Shown one piece after another: positions 24,037 to 35,750 of a stretch of DNA of 64,000 bases. The stretch is from positions 16,819,614 through 16,883,613 of the forward strand of contig OY992836.1 of NCBI GenBank assembly GCA_963921425.1, written 5' to 3'. The notes beneath the pieces were generated by a model. It saw only the letters and a list, made by a program, of their open reading frames with translations. It had not been told where the DNA came from and searched no databases. The position numbers and the translations under genes are program-made. Position 1 is the stretch's first letter. Each line of letters opens with the position of its first letter. Origin of the DNA: Dryas octopetala. Its lineage: Eukaryota; Streptophyta; Magnoliopsida; Rosales; Rosaceae.

Positions 24037-24773
24037 TAGGGGTGTGATTTGAATTGGAAAATCCGAATCCGACTGATTTTAATCCGAAATTTTCAATTTT
24101 GGAATGTCCGAATTAAATCCGAAATCCGAAATTCAAAAATGTCGAATTCCGAAAATTTTGAAAAAAAATTGGATTAGAATTGTAATGTATTTGTAAATTC
24201 TGATCCAATCCGAATTTCGATTCGAAAAATTTCAAAATTTTTCAACGACATTCCAATTCGATATTTCTAAAATTATGTCAATTTATTCCGTATTTATATT
24301 TATTTTATATCATTTATTTAGTTTTTTACTATATATTTTATTAATTTGTTATTTATTTCAAATATACACATACATATATATTAAAAAAAATAACTAATAC
24401 TATTAATATAAACATATGTACATTATAAATATATGTGTATCATAATAATATAAATGCTAACAAAAACACTCACATATTTTGTACGTATAATTACTAATTT
24501 TTTGTTTGTTTTTACTAATAACAAAAGGTAATGTGAAGATTCCGATTTTTATCTGAAAATTTCACATTTTTATCCGAAAATTCTGAAAATATAATATTCC
24601 GAAAAAATCCAAAAATTTCGAGAAATTCAAAAATTTCGAAAAATTTGAAAATTCCGAATTGGAATGAGATGTTGAAATTTCGATTTTTTAGAATCGAAAT
24701 TTCATTCCAAAATTTTTTGTATTAGAATTGGAACACTCTTTTTTCAATCTGATCCGTCTAAAACACACCCTTA
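24037..24773. mobile_element. Non-autonomous hAT element, 737 bp
   Basis: Flanked by a perfect 8-bp direct repeat AGTACAAT at 24029-24036 and 24774-24781, the hallmark of hAT transposons. The ends are TAGGGGTGTG and CACACCCTTA. Subterminal DNA on both sides is dense in short GAAATTT/AAAATTTCG motifs, which in hAT elements serve as transposase binding sites. No coding capacity. Confidence 0.9.
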
Positions 24774-24781
24774 AGTACAAT

Positions 24782-25130
24782 GCTTGGAATTGAAATGCAT
24801 GTAGCACTAGAATCAAAGTGTCCATTGGGTCACATGCAGCAGCTTCATTTCCATGAAAGGTTATAGAGACACATCAATGAAGCGGACCATGTATTAAATG
24901 GTGGGGACTCCATTACTCCAACTCCTGCTTGTGAAGCCCTTCTTCCCCAATTGGGCCAACACACTGCTTGCAGCTCAGCTTCACGTGGCCACACCTCAAA
25001 ACGTAATTGCACTGTGGCTTTTTATCAAACACCTTCACTACACACCACAGATTTGGAACTGGGCTGGACTGTTGGAGCTGCATGTGTTACCGTGCTAGCT
25101 GCCAAATCTTTTCACAGTTGGTAAAAGAAA
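24782..25130. other. Intergenic DNA
   Basis: A 66-codon plus-strand frame at 24898-25098 has ordinary composition but no recognisable domain and no flanking exons. I leave it uncalled. Confidence 0.45.
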
Positions 25131-25503
25131 GGGTTAAATACAAAAATGAGATATGAACTTTATACTGATTTTTAATTTGGTTTATTAACTTTAAAAAGTA
25201 TCAATTTGATTTACGAATTTTTTAAGTTATACCAAAACAGTACAAACATTAACTTCTATCGAAAAATTTAACGGTAATTGATCATGTGCACAATAAGTGA
25301 CCACATTTTCAGAGGTATTTTAGTTCGCTCATCACATTTTCATGTAACCAATTCCGTTAATTTTCGTATGGAAGTTAACGTTTGTACTAATTTGGAGTTT
25401 GGTACAACTTGAAAAATTCGTAGATCAAATTAACAATTTTTATAATTAATAGATTAAATTAAGAATAAGTGTAAAATTCATAAACCATTTTTATATATAA
25501 CCC
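25131..25503. mobile_element. Inverted-repeat element (MITE), 373 bp
   Basis: Begins GGGTTAAATACAAAAATGAG and ends with its imperfect reverse complement CATTTTTATATATAACCC. The arms are over 130 bp and include AACTTCTATCGAAAAATTTA facing TAATTTTCGTATGGAAGTTA. No target duplication can be read because the right flank is a poly(A) run. Confidence 0.8.
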
Positions 25504-27642
25504 AAAAAAAAAAAAAATTGGGAAATAGTTTCTACAGTGGGGTAGGCGTGGTAGCCCATTCCAGGCTGCATTTCACAGTTCACATGCATTGTTTCAGAAC
25601 TTAAAACGATTGTCTTATCAAATGGACGGGCTAATGGGCTCACAAAAGTGCTTTTCTTATTGCCTTTCTCTGCTCATAATAATTCATGTTTGGGGCCCAT
25701 CTATGCTTGCCAATCAAACTCGATCCCACTCCATCAAAATTGCATGCAAATAAAGGCTCTATGCTTTTGAATGCTAGTTGTGATCATTATAATTGGTCCA
25801 GTTTGGTGAAGCACATTAAATCACAAGCCCCTAGCCTCAATTTATAATATACTTCTTGCCTAACCTCCTTGGCATCTTCGGATGATTAAATCGCTATCTA
25901 TCAATGATTCAAGCTCATATGTTGGATTCTATGTAAAGCGGGCTTAATAGCCATGTTGCCCCCACTGAATTATGACTTATGTATCAAATTGTTCTATAAC
26001 TTAAAATATTTATTAAATTAAGACATTAAATTTTTTAAACTAGGTCAATTTCTTAGGGTTTAATCTAGATTTCCGTCCCAAAAGTTCATGTGAGGATAAA
26101 ATAAGGGGGGAACCCATTAAGGGTTCAGTGCGGGCAATTGCCCCCTCTCACAATTGAGTCCATGCATTAAATTTCTCAAATATCCCAACTTTCTCTTTAA
26201 TGTTTTTCTTAAGTATGTATACAAGGTACTTGATAATATGTCTGAAAGAAGCTAAAACAAAGACTGTTAAGAATATTTGAGAGTTTTTTACTCTTAAGAA
26301 AAAATTATATGAAAGCTTCCTCTTATTTCAAATCCATAAAAAAAATTTATGGGTGCGCCACTAGATAAAATAGACAATTTGTGCCCAAATCCTTACATGA
26401 CTAAGATGCGGTTTGACTATACCAAGATTTGTCTCATTTTTTGAAAACTAGAGTACTAAAATGAACAAAATTTGATCGAATTGGAATAAACCAATGAGAC
26501 CCATTTAGGGCTTTGGAAGTGAATTGTCAATTTTACCCTCACACGAAGGGGGTGTGATACCTTTTGGATAGAAATGTGGATGAAATCCTAGGAAATTAGT
26601 CTATATTAACCTACTTTAAAAAATTTAATGCATTAATGTACCAAATTTCTAATTTGAGAAGCCTGACATACATGTCATAGTTGAGGGAACAAAATAAGTT
26701 AAATAACTATCTACCCTTTAAAAAGTTAACCCCTTATTTTACAACAAGAGAGTTTTCATTGTTGTGTCTCATCACATATTGAAAGGTCACCTTATTGAAA
26801 CATATTTTGGGCACACAAGGCCATTAGAGATGAGCATAGGGCCGCACCATCATACATGTTAATTTGCAGATTTGGTTCATGAAAGACTGATGGGCCCACC
26901 TATTTATTGTGGTAGCTAGCCATGCTGTTGTAGCTTTTACGCGGTGCATTTATTTTGAGGATTTGCTTTGTCCTCATTCCTCAACACTTTGCCAAAGTAT
27001 CCACATATGGGGGGGGCGCATGGCAATTAGATTTTGACCAAAAACGAAATGACAATTAGACTACCTCAGAAACAGTCCTATTTCTGAATTAATAGTTACC
27101 AAGGGTTATCCATGAAAACAAAGATGATGGATGATGCCATTAAATTATTGTTCCCAAAATAGTATAGAGCTTGGTGATGAATCTGTACTTCGACAGGAGG
27201 AGTTAAAATTATTATCATCTCATCTTATCATCTATGTATATCTTCAACCAGAGATTTATGAAGGAAAGAGACTGTGATAACAAGTAATGACAAACAACAT
27301 TAAAATAAAAAACATGGCCTATGTCTTTAGGTTTGTCTTTTCCAGCAAAAATATAGAAAAAATGAAACATGCGAATAAAAAATTAATATATAAATCCAAA
27401 TGAGGTAAACGGTTAACCTGTGATTAGAAGATTCATTAAGGAAGCATTCGCACATCCAAAATACATATAAGAGTATAAGACTCGAGTTTCTTGTTGATAA
27501 GAAGATCTCAGTAATCGATTATTGTCTCCATTTTTTCGATTCCAATTGATGTTGTAGTATTTGGTTTATTTCGAAAATCATATATTTAATAGTATTACAC
27601 CTAGGCAAGCAGTTGGTTACCCTCTTAAACAACACGCCTCCC
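25504..27642. other. AT-rich intergenic DNA
   Basis: No gene recognised. Includes the distal upstream region of the pectinesterase-inhibitor gene. Confidence 0.6.
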
Positions 27643-27648
27643 TATAAA
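27643..27648 (+). promoter_or_regulatory. TATA box of the PMEI-domain gene
   Basis: CCTATAAAGCC, about 160 bp before the ATG at 27805. The C/A-rich stretch between them fits a plant leader. Confidence 0.65.
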
Positions 27649-27804
27649 GCCAGCCCACTTCTTCTCATTGGCGCACCATTCTAGCAACCCACAAATTATT
27701 AATACAATTATCAGACACTCCAACACGAACACACACTCTCCACTCCACTCCACTCCACTCCTCTATACCTCAGATCTTCACCCCCTGAACAGCATCCCAA
27801 AACG

Positions 27805-28416
27805 ATGCGTTTCCTACTCTCTCTGCTCCCTTTCCTCCTCATCTCCTTACCCTACTCCGCCGCCGCACACAAACACGACCACAAAAACACAACCACCTCA
27901 TCATCCTCACATCTCGTCCGTACATCTTGCAGCCACGCCAGCTACCCAAACCTCTGCATCCGGACCCTGTCCACCTACGCGGGCCCCGCCAAGACCCCAC
28001 GCGACCTTGCCCAGGCCGCTGTGACCGTGAGCCTCACTCGCGCCCGCAGCGTCTCCGACTACCTCGCCCACGTCTCCAACGAGGGGTTCACGAAACGGCA
28101 GCGTTCGGCCGTCAGCGACTGCGTGGAGCAGATTTCGGACTCCGTGGACGAGCTGAGCCGGACGCTGGCGGAGCTGCAACACCTCCGCGGCGAGACGTTC
28201 CGGTGGCAGATGAGCAATGCCCAGACCTGGGTCAGCGCGGCACTCACAAATGACGACACGTGTCTCGATGGCTTTGATCAGGGGAAGGTCGATGGGAAGG
28301 TTAAGTCGGATGTGAAGCGCAAGATTACGAATGCTGCTCGGATTACCAGTAACGCGCTCTACCTGATCAATCGTCTTGATGACGGTAGTCGTGGACGGCC
28401 CAGATCTAGACCTTGA
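27805..28416 (+). CDS. Pectinesterase/invertase inhibitor domain protein (secreted)
   Basis: Single exon, 203 residues. Residues 1-21 (MRFLLSLLPFLLISLPYSAA) are a clear signal peptide, so it should act in the cell wall. The rest is a PMEI domain: an alpha-helical hairpin plus four-helix bundle that binds pectin methylesterase or acid invertase. The four conserved cysteines are Cys42 and Cys51 (RTSCSHASYPNLC), Cys106 (VSDCVEQI) and Cys153 (DDTCLDGF), expected to form two disulfides. There is no pectinesterase catalytic domain downstream, so it is an inhibitor, not a pro-enzyme. Family members split into pectin methylesterase and invertase inhibitors; which one cannot be told here. The coding part is far richer in GC than its surroundings. 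The tail RGRPRSRP is basic and unusual. Confidence 0.93.
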   Translation: MRFLLSLLPFLLISLPYSAAAHKHDHKNTTTSSSSHLVRTSCSHASYPNLCIRTLSTYAGPAKTPRDLAQAAVTVSLTRARSVSDYLAHVSNEGFTKRQRSAVSDCVEQISDSVDELSRTLAELQHLRGETFRWQMSNAQTWVSAALTNDDTCLDGFDQGKVDGKVKSDVKRKITNAARITSNALYLINRLDDGSRGRPRSRP

Positions 28417-30010
28417 ATGACGGTGGTGCTCATGATGATGATAGACGGTCCTGATTCTGTTTCACTTAATATGCTACTGTTGTTAACTTGTTATTTGTAG
28501 CGTACTAGCGTGTTTCTACGTTTTACTTTTTTTTTTTTTTTTTTTTTTCTCCTATCAGGTTGTACTTGTACGGTTGTACCTATGATCTTTTCATGTCCAA
28601 TACTATAATGCTACATAACTCTTCTTAGTTTGCGAATCATGTGGTAATTTTTATGTAAAACTAACAAAGTAAAATAAAAGAGCATAACACAATCAAAGAA
28701 GGTAAAAGAGTAAATTTATAGGCATCAAAATGAATTTCAAATCAGACAAAAAGAAAGAATCTCAAATAAATTACTTCACAATCTTATATATGAAATAAAG
28801 TGTGCCCAAAATTCGTCACAAATATGCAAACACAATTAGCTTTACGAAGAGGGTGGGCATTCTGCATTGGATATTGCATGTTAACATGCAACTGCTAAAT
28901 CTAGTCTATTTTTTGCTTTATACCACTTTTAAGGCATATTTGTCAATGAGTTGAATTTTAAAGGAATGTACTCGATCCATATTTTATAGACTTTTGTATA
29001 TTTTTTTAAAATGATTGTAAGACTTTCGTAAAATTTAGGTATATTATATTGATTTTTATAGACTCCATGTAGACTCTATAGAATTTGATATTGAGTCTAA
29101 TGAAATTTGTTAGATTTTTGTCATTGATAGACTTTTATTAACTTAATATGAAATCCTATGGCTGCTATTTAGTCCAAACTTGGCATAAGATTTTTTTTTA
29201 TATATAGAGAATTTGCATGCAGTACAATATTCTCAATTAATAATTTCCCAACAATTGAGAAAGAGCTACCCAAACATATTATGCAATATGCTTAGTTGCA
29301 CTCATGCTAATTTCACTGTTTACAAACAAGCTCGTTAAAGTAATGAGACCCTCCTATTGTCATATAATTAATTAAGCAACCTCTTTCTTCCTAGCATTTT
29401 AGACCAAATTTTCATAATTTAATCAAACACTATTATTTTGATTGACTTTGATACCCCTTAAAGCTTAGATGAAATGATGAATCATCACCTTTAGATAAAC
29501 AAAAAGACAAATTCAAATTGGGGAGCAATTTATAGAGAGGGAGAGTAGAAGTTAAAAGGGAGAGATAAAAGTTTTAAATGTGGCATCTTTAGAGAGAGAG
29601 ACCGACAAAATTCTATAGGCATAGCTATGTCGACAAGTTTAGAGCACTGAGAGTATCAACTTTAATTATGGTTTTTAAAGTGAGATGATAATAAAAAGGG
29701 TGAATAACTAAAAAGGGCGCCATTATTCAAATTTTGTTATCAGTTCGCCAACACATTTTTTACGATTAACTAAAAATTAGAAATTAAAATAATTTATTAA
29801 TATACTCAACAAATTTTCTCAAATTACCTTTTCTAAAACTTAACACCATCTCCACCACCACCCAACACCATAATTAACCACTACTACCACTATCACTACC
29901 ACCACCTAATATTAAGTATTTTATTTATATACCTACTCCTCCTCTTACTCCTAATTTTTTTTCCTTTTCTTTATTGCAAATGCATATAAAAAAGTTTGAA
30001 AAAAAATTAA
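28417..30010. other. Intergenic DNA
   Basis: 3' UTR of the inhibitor gene, a T run of about 20 at 28529-28548, then AT-rich DNA. No gene. Confidence 0.6.
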
Positions 30011-30344
30011 GGACCCGTTTGGTATTCTATTAAATTTTTTTTTTTCAAAAATTAAGATTTATTTTTTTAAATGTGAGTTTTCAAAATTAATTTTTAAAAT
30101 TTGAAAACTTGTTTAGTATGAAATTTGAAAACAATTTTTAAATTTTAAAAATGATGACAACTAATAAAGAATGAAGTGTAAAAAAAAAAAAGATGTTTTA
30201 TAATTTTTTTTTTAAAGACATATTTTAAAATTTTTTCTAAGAACTGTTTTTAAAAATTATCTATCAAACACGTTTTCTTTACTAAAACTTGTTTTTTTAT
30301 TTAAAAAAAAATAAAAAAAATTTTGAATAGAATACCAAATAGCC
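30011..30344. mobile_element. PIF/Harbinger-type MITE, 334 bp
   Basis: Ends GGACCCGTTTGGTATTC and GAATACCAAATAGCC, flanked by TAA at 30008-30010 and 30345-30347. A 3-bp TAA/TWA duplication and GTTTGG-bearing ends are typical of PIF/Harbinger. Interior is AT-rich and non-coding. Its right TAA is also the left TAA of the next element. Confidence 0.8.
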
Positions 30345-30718
30345 TAAGGGTCCGTTTGGCACTGCTTCTTAGGAAGCGCTTTTGTGTTGTAGCGCTTTTG
30401 CCAGTAGCACTTCTTACTGGTAGCACTTTTATACATAAGCAGTTTGTCGTTTGGCTATTAACATAGAAGTACTTTTATACTGTACAAAAGTGTTTTTGTT
30501 GACGTTTGGTTGCCTAAAGAAAAAGTGCTTTTATTTTATTTTTTAAATTCTTTATCATCATAAATAAAAACAATTGAATGAAAATATATTAAATAAAAAT
30601 TTAAGATTTCTAAAATAAAAATAAAAGATAATACGTTAAAAATTATAACAAATCAAATTGTAAAACGATTGTTGAAAGAAAATGAATTTGCTAATGACAA
30701 TGAAATTTATCACTAGTA

Positions 30719-32061
30719 TCAACCCGACATAAGATGATTTGCAATCCTCTCGCGTTCGTCATTCATCTCCCTCCCATGAGTTAAATTATGTTGTTCACCT
30801 TCTTCTCTTCTAATTGATCCCTCATCTTCCGGAGGAAGTAGGTCATCATCATCATCATACGGTCTAAACTCCAAATCTGTCATGGAATGAATTCTAATGA
30901 AGTTGTGAATCGCCATCGAAGCAACAACAATTTGTACTTGTTTTTCCAAAGAAAAATTATGAATTTGGCGTATCATTCTCCAACGATTTTTCCAAACACC
31001 AAATGTCCTTTCAATTGTGCATCGTAGCGATGAATGTCTATGATTAAAGATTTCTTTTTTTCCTCTTGGTTGACTTCCACGTTGAAAATCAGGAAGATGA
31101 TATCGCTCACCTTTATAAGGTCCTAAATATCCTTTTATCTGTGGATAACCAGCATCAACTAGATAGTATTTACCTAAAAAAAAAAGAGAAAAAAAAATGA
31201 TTATATTTTGTCAACTTAGAAATAAGCAATATTTTTAACTTAAATTTAAGTTAATATTTACTAACCTGTAGGTGGATGAGGAAATTTCAAATTTGGCCTT
31301 CTTAAGGCCTCTACAAATATACGTGCATCATGAGCAGCGCCTTCCCATCCAGCCCATGCAAATGTAAAACACATATTAAAGTCACATACAGCCATAACAT
31401 TTTGTGTAGGGATGCCTTTTCTACCAATATAAGGTATTTGCCTTTCTCTAAGTACAATAACGGGTATATGTGTCTCGTCAATTGCCCCAATACAATCTTT
31501 GAAGTATGGCCAATATCGATTATTTTCTTTAATTTTATCTGGAACTCTCATAAATTGTGGATCACGTGGACTTATGATATCGATAGCCATGCGAGAAATC
31601 GCATCTAATACTATCCTAAACCACCTAGACACAGTCTTTCCCGAGTGTTGGAACCTCTCTTGCACCATCCTATTAGTAAATCCATGGCCAATTATGATAA
31701 GAAACATGGCTAATGCCTCCACTGCTGGTATTTCTCCACCTTCTTTCAAGCCATATTTATCTATAAGGGTCCCTAACAATTCTTTAAACACTTGTTTTTC
31801 CATCCTAAATTGTTCATAGCACCTTATCTCATGACCATTTAAAACCTCCATTACCCATTTATATCCAGTATGAGAAGAAGTCCTGCATGGTTCTTTATCA
31901 ACGTATTTAATCCATTCAGAAACAGCTACAATGCATGTAAGAGATACCAATTGATAAAATTCATCATCGCTCTCATCTGTAGAAGCGTGTGTATCATCAC
32001 TATCACTGTTGCTAGAACTCACATCTGTAAAAATGAAAAATATTATTTGAAAAAATGTCAA
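30719..32061 (-). CDS. PIF/Harbinger transposase (DDE nuclease)
   Basis: Two exons, 32061-31266 and 31173-30719, give 416 codons; the true 5' end may instead be a splice acceptor at 32024 joined to an unseen exon. The enzyme cuts and rejoins element ends. Visible parts: an acidic serine-rich start, a helical region with KTVSRWFRIVLDAISRMA like the helix-turn-helix part of the family, and the DDE catalytic core. The three acids are in CIGAIDETHIP (Asp), AAHDARIF (Asp) and CTIERTFGVWKNRW (Glu). IDETH replaces the more usual IDGTH. The intron of 92 bp falls just before KYYLVDAGYP, and VASMAIHNFIR ends the conserved core. No stop interrupts the frame, so it may be functional. Confidence 0.9.
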
Positions 32062-32349
32062 TTATCATTTACAGTCTACAAATGCTTTCCTACACACTTA
32101 GAAGGTGGAAACATTAAACACTTATAATAAACAAATCATCAATCACAAAGCATAATCATATAGCACGTACACAAAACTAAAATCACATAAAAATATCTCA
32201 TAGTCATCATTATAAATTTTATCATCCAAATAAAAATTATTGTTCAACAGAATCCATCATCTAATAACTGGACCAAAATAAATGACAGAAGTAAATAACA
32301 CATTAATCCTTAAGAAAAATGACATTAATAAACTAAAAGGTGAGGCACA

Positions 32350-33402
32350 TTAAAGTTTCTTGTTTTTCAGCCACATAATTTGTCGATCTGATTGCTTTAA
32401 TGCAACAAACATCTCTCTATTCTTTCTTTCAGTTAAGATATCTGCTGCTTTTATAAAAAGCTCTCCATCATTAACAATTTCAGTCATCCCGTCAACAACT
32501 TCCATCACTTCCTCAATGCTACAACCAGGCTTGTCTTTGTTTCTAGAGGTGCTACTCCGATTTGCTACTGCATTCATAAGAGCATCTAAATTGCTTTGAC
32601 ACCTTAACTCCAATTGAAGGTTTCTTATAGTCTCTTTTCCTTTTTTTCTCATTATCATGTGTAGTAGTCTCAGCATTTAGGGAAAAAGTGTTTGTTTCAA
32701 CTATATTCTCAAGTCCATTATTAAACTCTATAGCATTCTCTTGGTCATCTTGACCATCTACCATAACCTTGTCAATTCGTTCTCCCAAAATTTGATCATT
32801 GTCAACATCATGTGCCCCTAAACCTTGCGAGGATGCCCAAGCACATTCACCTGTAACAACAATATCTTTAAACAAAATGTCTAATTGATCAGCATTCCTC
32901 AATCCATTTTTTCGAAATTTTCCGGCATCAGGATTCTCCTACAATAATATGAACTAAAATTAATAAAATTCATGCAAAACTATAAATTAAGTATTTGGTT
33001 TAAGAACTAATTTAGTTGTAACAAAGATAACAAATTCACCTTTAATTTTTTGTCCCACCATTCGTCAGTAGCCTTGATAGTTTGCTTCACATGATCCCAC
33101 CCTAAGCCAGTCTCTTTTCCAACCAAAGATATCCATATTTGCCATTCTTTCTTGAGAGCAGTCCATTTGTTCTTGAGTTGTTTAAAGGTGTAGGTCCTTT
33201 GAGTAAGATCATTAAATTTTTTAATAACATTTTTCCATCCAAGCTTACTAAAATGACCACATTTGCGATTTCCAGCTAATGTCTCATCAACACAAATTTT
33301 GACAAATGCATCAACAGCAGCATCATCCCAATGTGCCTTTCCATGTTTCTCATTTTCTTCCATAGATTCATCTTGTGATGGCTTAACCATATTCTTAGAC
33401 AT
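32350..33402 (-). pseudogene. Myb/SANT-like protein of the Harbinger element, probably frameshifted
   Basis: Exon 1 (33402-33040) encodes a Myb/SANT-like trihelix domain: AHWDDAAVDAFVKICVDE, LKNKWTALKKEWQIW and KATDEWWDKKL carry the spaced tryptophans. It splices in phase to 32938, continuing ENPDAGKFRKNGLRNADQ. That frame runs to about 32552, but the C-terminal part typical of the family (KPGCSIEEVMEVVDGM and REMFVALKQSDRQIMWL) is in another frame, 32676-32350. The switch falls in an A-rich tract near 32640-32660, where a one-base slip is likely. In the family this protein binds the element ends and helps bring the transposase into the nucleus. An extra unseen intron is the alternative. Confidence 0.72.
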
Positions 33403-35410
33403 TTCTATTTAGCAAGAAAAACAAATGAAGAAAAATTTCAAAGAAGTCACCAACATATGCACACAAGACAAGACAAGATAAAATTGCAATGTTTCAAAGA
33501 AGTCACCAAATTGCAATGTTTGTTCTTATCTAGATCCAGTGAAGCTTTCCCAAGATAAAATGTTTTATTGGAATTTATAGAGAAAATAAGTTTCATTTGT
33601 AGGTGTATATAAAGCAGGATGTAGGAACTTACTTGTAATGTTCTTTGGAAGTTATGTAATTAACTTGCTGCATGTAATCCCCCAGGCCAAGTTTCCTATG
33701 AGAAAAAATCCCTAAAATGAAGAGTAACAAATAAGAAAGTAAAATTCCAGCACTTATGGTAATTAAAAAAAAAAATATCAACAGTTAAATAATATATTTC
33801 ATTGTCCAAATTAACAAAGCTATAGATCATATATAGCATCCTCAAAAGCATTAGCACTGTACTTTCATAGACAACTATATAATATTAAGAGCATTTACAA
33901 CCCTTTAACAAATGATATTTTGACTCTACAGCCCAATCCTGTAATATATTGATTGAAAGTTGACACTCCATTGAGGAGTAATTTTAGTCCCCTGTTAGAA
34001 TGCATTTACCACAACCTGAATTCTAGCTTCTTTCTAACTTCTAACACCCCACTAAGGAATAACTTTTGATAGCATATCTGCATCTTTTTCCTCTAAAGCA
34101 AGACACCTAAGCCATTTAATTATGCATGGTCAAATAAGTAAGAAGAATGTGAAAATCTGTGATATCCACCTTGATCTTTCTATTACCATCATCAACTCCT
34201 AGCTAGCTTTAAGCATAATTTTAACCCAAGAGTTAAATAGAATAAATGAATGAATAGTCTATGATCAAACTGCTAGGACAAACATACAGAAATGATGATG
34301 AACCAAAGCATGCAGGAATTCACATCCATATGCAAATATATATTCACGGGGGATCAAAGGACAACACAAAAGGATGGGTTGCTAAGAGTGGTTTTCTTTC
34401 TTTTGGTCCAAGGTTGCCAACCCCAAGGTCTGCATAGACTATTTATTCATTCTATTGATCTCTTAAACCATGTTTTTCTTTCTCCTGGGTTGTGTATATT
34501 TGTTAATATCCATACAATACTAGTAATAATAAATATAGAATTAGGACATGCTCTGACTTTGATTGACATCTCTACATTTCTTCCTATTTTCCGAGGGTTG
34601 AGATGGCAATCAAAGAGAAAATTTGTTTGGCTCTTATTCTCAATGTTCACCACTAAATATATGGGTATTACTTGACACTCATTGTACTGGATGGCTGACC
34701 GACCCAGTACCCAAGATATAGGCAATTCATTACCCAAGCAAAGTTGACCCAAAAAACTCATTTAGAACTCAATAGAAAGTATACAAACCCATTCAAAAAG
34801 GACAGAAATTTTGGAATGAAAAAAGCATAAATAGAATGAGAGGTTGAAAGCCTAATCTCATACCTTAAAAAAGGAACCAAGCAACACCCCCTTTCAGAAA
34901 GTGATGACAAAATCTAAAAGAAATTCTTGAAGATGGAGAGATATTGACATGAGAGGGATGGAGATCGGCACCGAGAGAAAAGCCTGAAGGCAACTGCAAT
35001 TTTTTTCTTATATGAGAGAAAAGGTTTTCATGGAACATGATGGGCCTTTGGCCTTTTGTTTTTTTCCCGCGAAACTGGAATGCTTCCCTCGTAAAAAAAA
35101 ATAAAGAGGGTTTTTGCTGGGGTTTTGATATATGAGGGTTATTTGGGCATTTGTTCAAGTAAATAGGGATATATTTGGAAGCTTGAAAAATTCATTAAAA
35201 CCAGCCCAAGTGCTTCCCGTGTTTTTTATTAGCAGCACTTCTAGAAGGAAGCACCTCCCATGTGCTTCTTTCAAAACCACTTTAAGTGCTTATTTAATTG
35301 GTTTAAAGCACTTCTCTTGTTTTTGCCAAACACCATTTTTTTTAAAAATAAGTGCTTTTATTATTTTAAAAGCGCTTTTGGCCCTAGAAGCAGTGCCAAA
35401 CGAGCCCTAA

Positions 35411-35750
35411 GAAACCCAACCCTTCCTTCGCCACTGCCGCTGCTGCTTCGACCCGAACCCAAATCCAAGCTAAGAAGGAAGAGCTCGGACAACTAATGGG
35501 CACTCACTACTGCGACCTCATCGACTCTGTCGACTCCATCGTCCTCATGAAGCGGTCCTGGAACTCCATCTCCCAAAACTTGTTGTCCGTTTCTCCTCCG
35601 CCTCCGATTCTGATTCTAACATCCCCTCCTCCCCCACGACCCGACCCGACCCGACCCAAGTGTGCATCTACGAAATTGTCTGTCGGGTCAAGTACCTGGT
35701 GGATACCCTGGAGAACATCTGGTCGGGGCTGCCTCGAAAGGAATAGAATG
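35411..35750 (+). pseudogene. COG1: COG1 gene fragment (Golgi tethering complex subunit 1)
   Basis: Translation in one frame gives STRTQIQAKKEELGQLMG, then THYCDLIDSVDSIVLMKRSW and NSISQNLLSV. This matches the start of plant COG1, where KKEELRQLVG and DLIDSADSIVLMK are conserved. After a frame change a second block, CIYEIVCRVKYLVDTLENIW, matches the next conserved part. The match stops near GCLERNRM. Only about 110 codons of a protein usually over 1000 residues are present, without start or later exons, and an in-frame stop follows. It begins directly after the right TAA of the Harbinger element. COG1 belongs to the eight-part COG complex acting in retrograde Golgi traffic; this copy cannot serve. 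Confidence 0.85.

Larger units (their letters stand above)
30348..35407 (-). mobile_element. PIF/Harbinger DNA transposon, 5060 bp, with both genes
   Basis: Left end GGGTCCGTTTGGCACTGC and right end GCAGTGCCAAACGAGCCC are inverted repeats of about 24 bp, flanked by TAA at 30345-30347 and 35408-35410. Subterminal regions are full of AAGTGCTTTT/AAGCGCTTTT motifs. Both genes known for this superfamily lie on the minus strand: a DDE transposase (30719-32061) and a Myb/SANT-like protein (32350-33402). The stretch 33403-35150 has no recognised gene. The transposase frame reads cleanly, while the Myb-like gene appears frameshifted. Confidence 0.92.

Noticed and set aside
24898-25098. 66-codon frame between two transposons
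   Set aside because: Leu-rich, isolated, and without known motif or neighbouring exon.
27668-28024. Upstream frame overlapping the PMEI gene start
   Set aside because: It has no ATG at its start and is a Thr/Pro-rich shadow of the PMEI coding sequence in another frame.
34292-34675. 127-codon frame inside the Harbinger element
   Set aside because: Opposite strand to the element's genes, no family resemblance, and it overlaps a minus-strand frame equally long.
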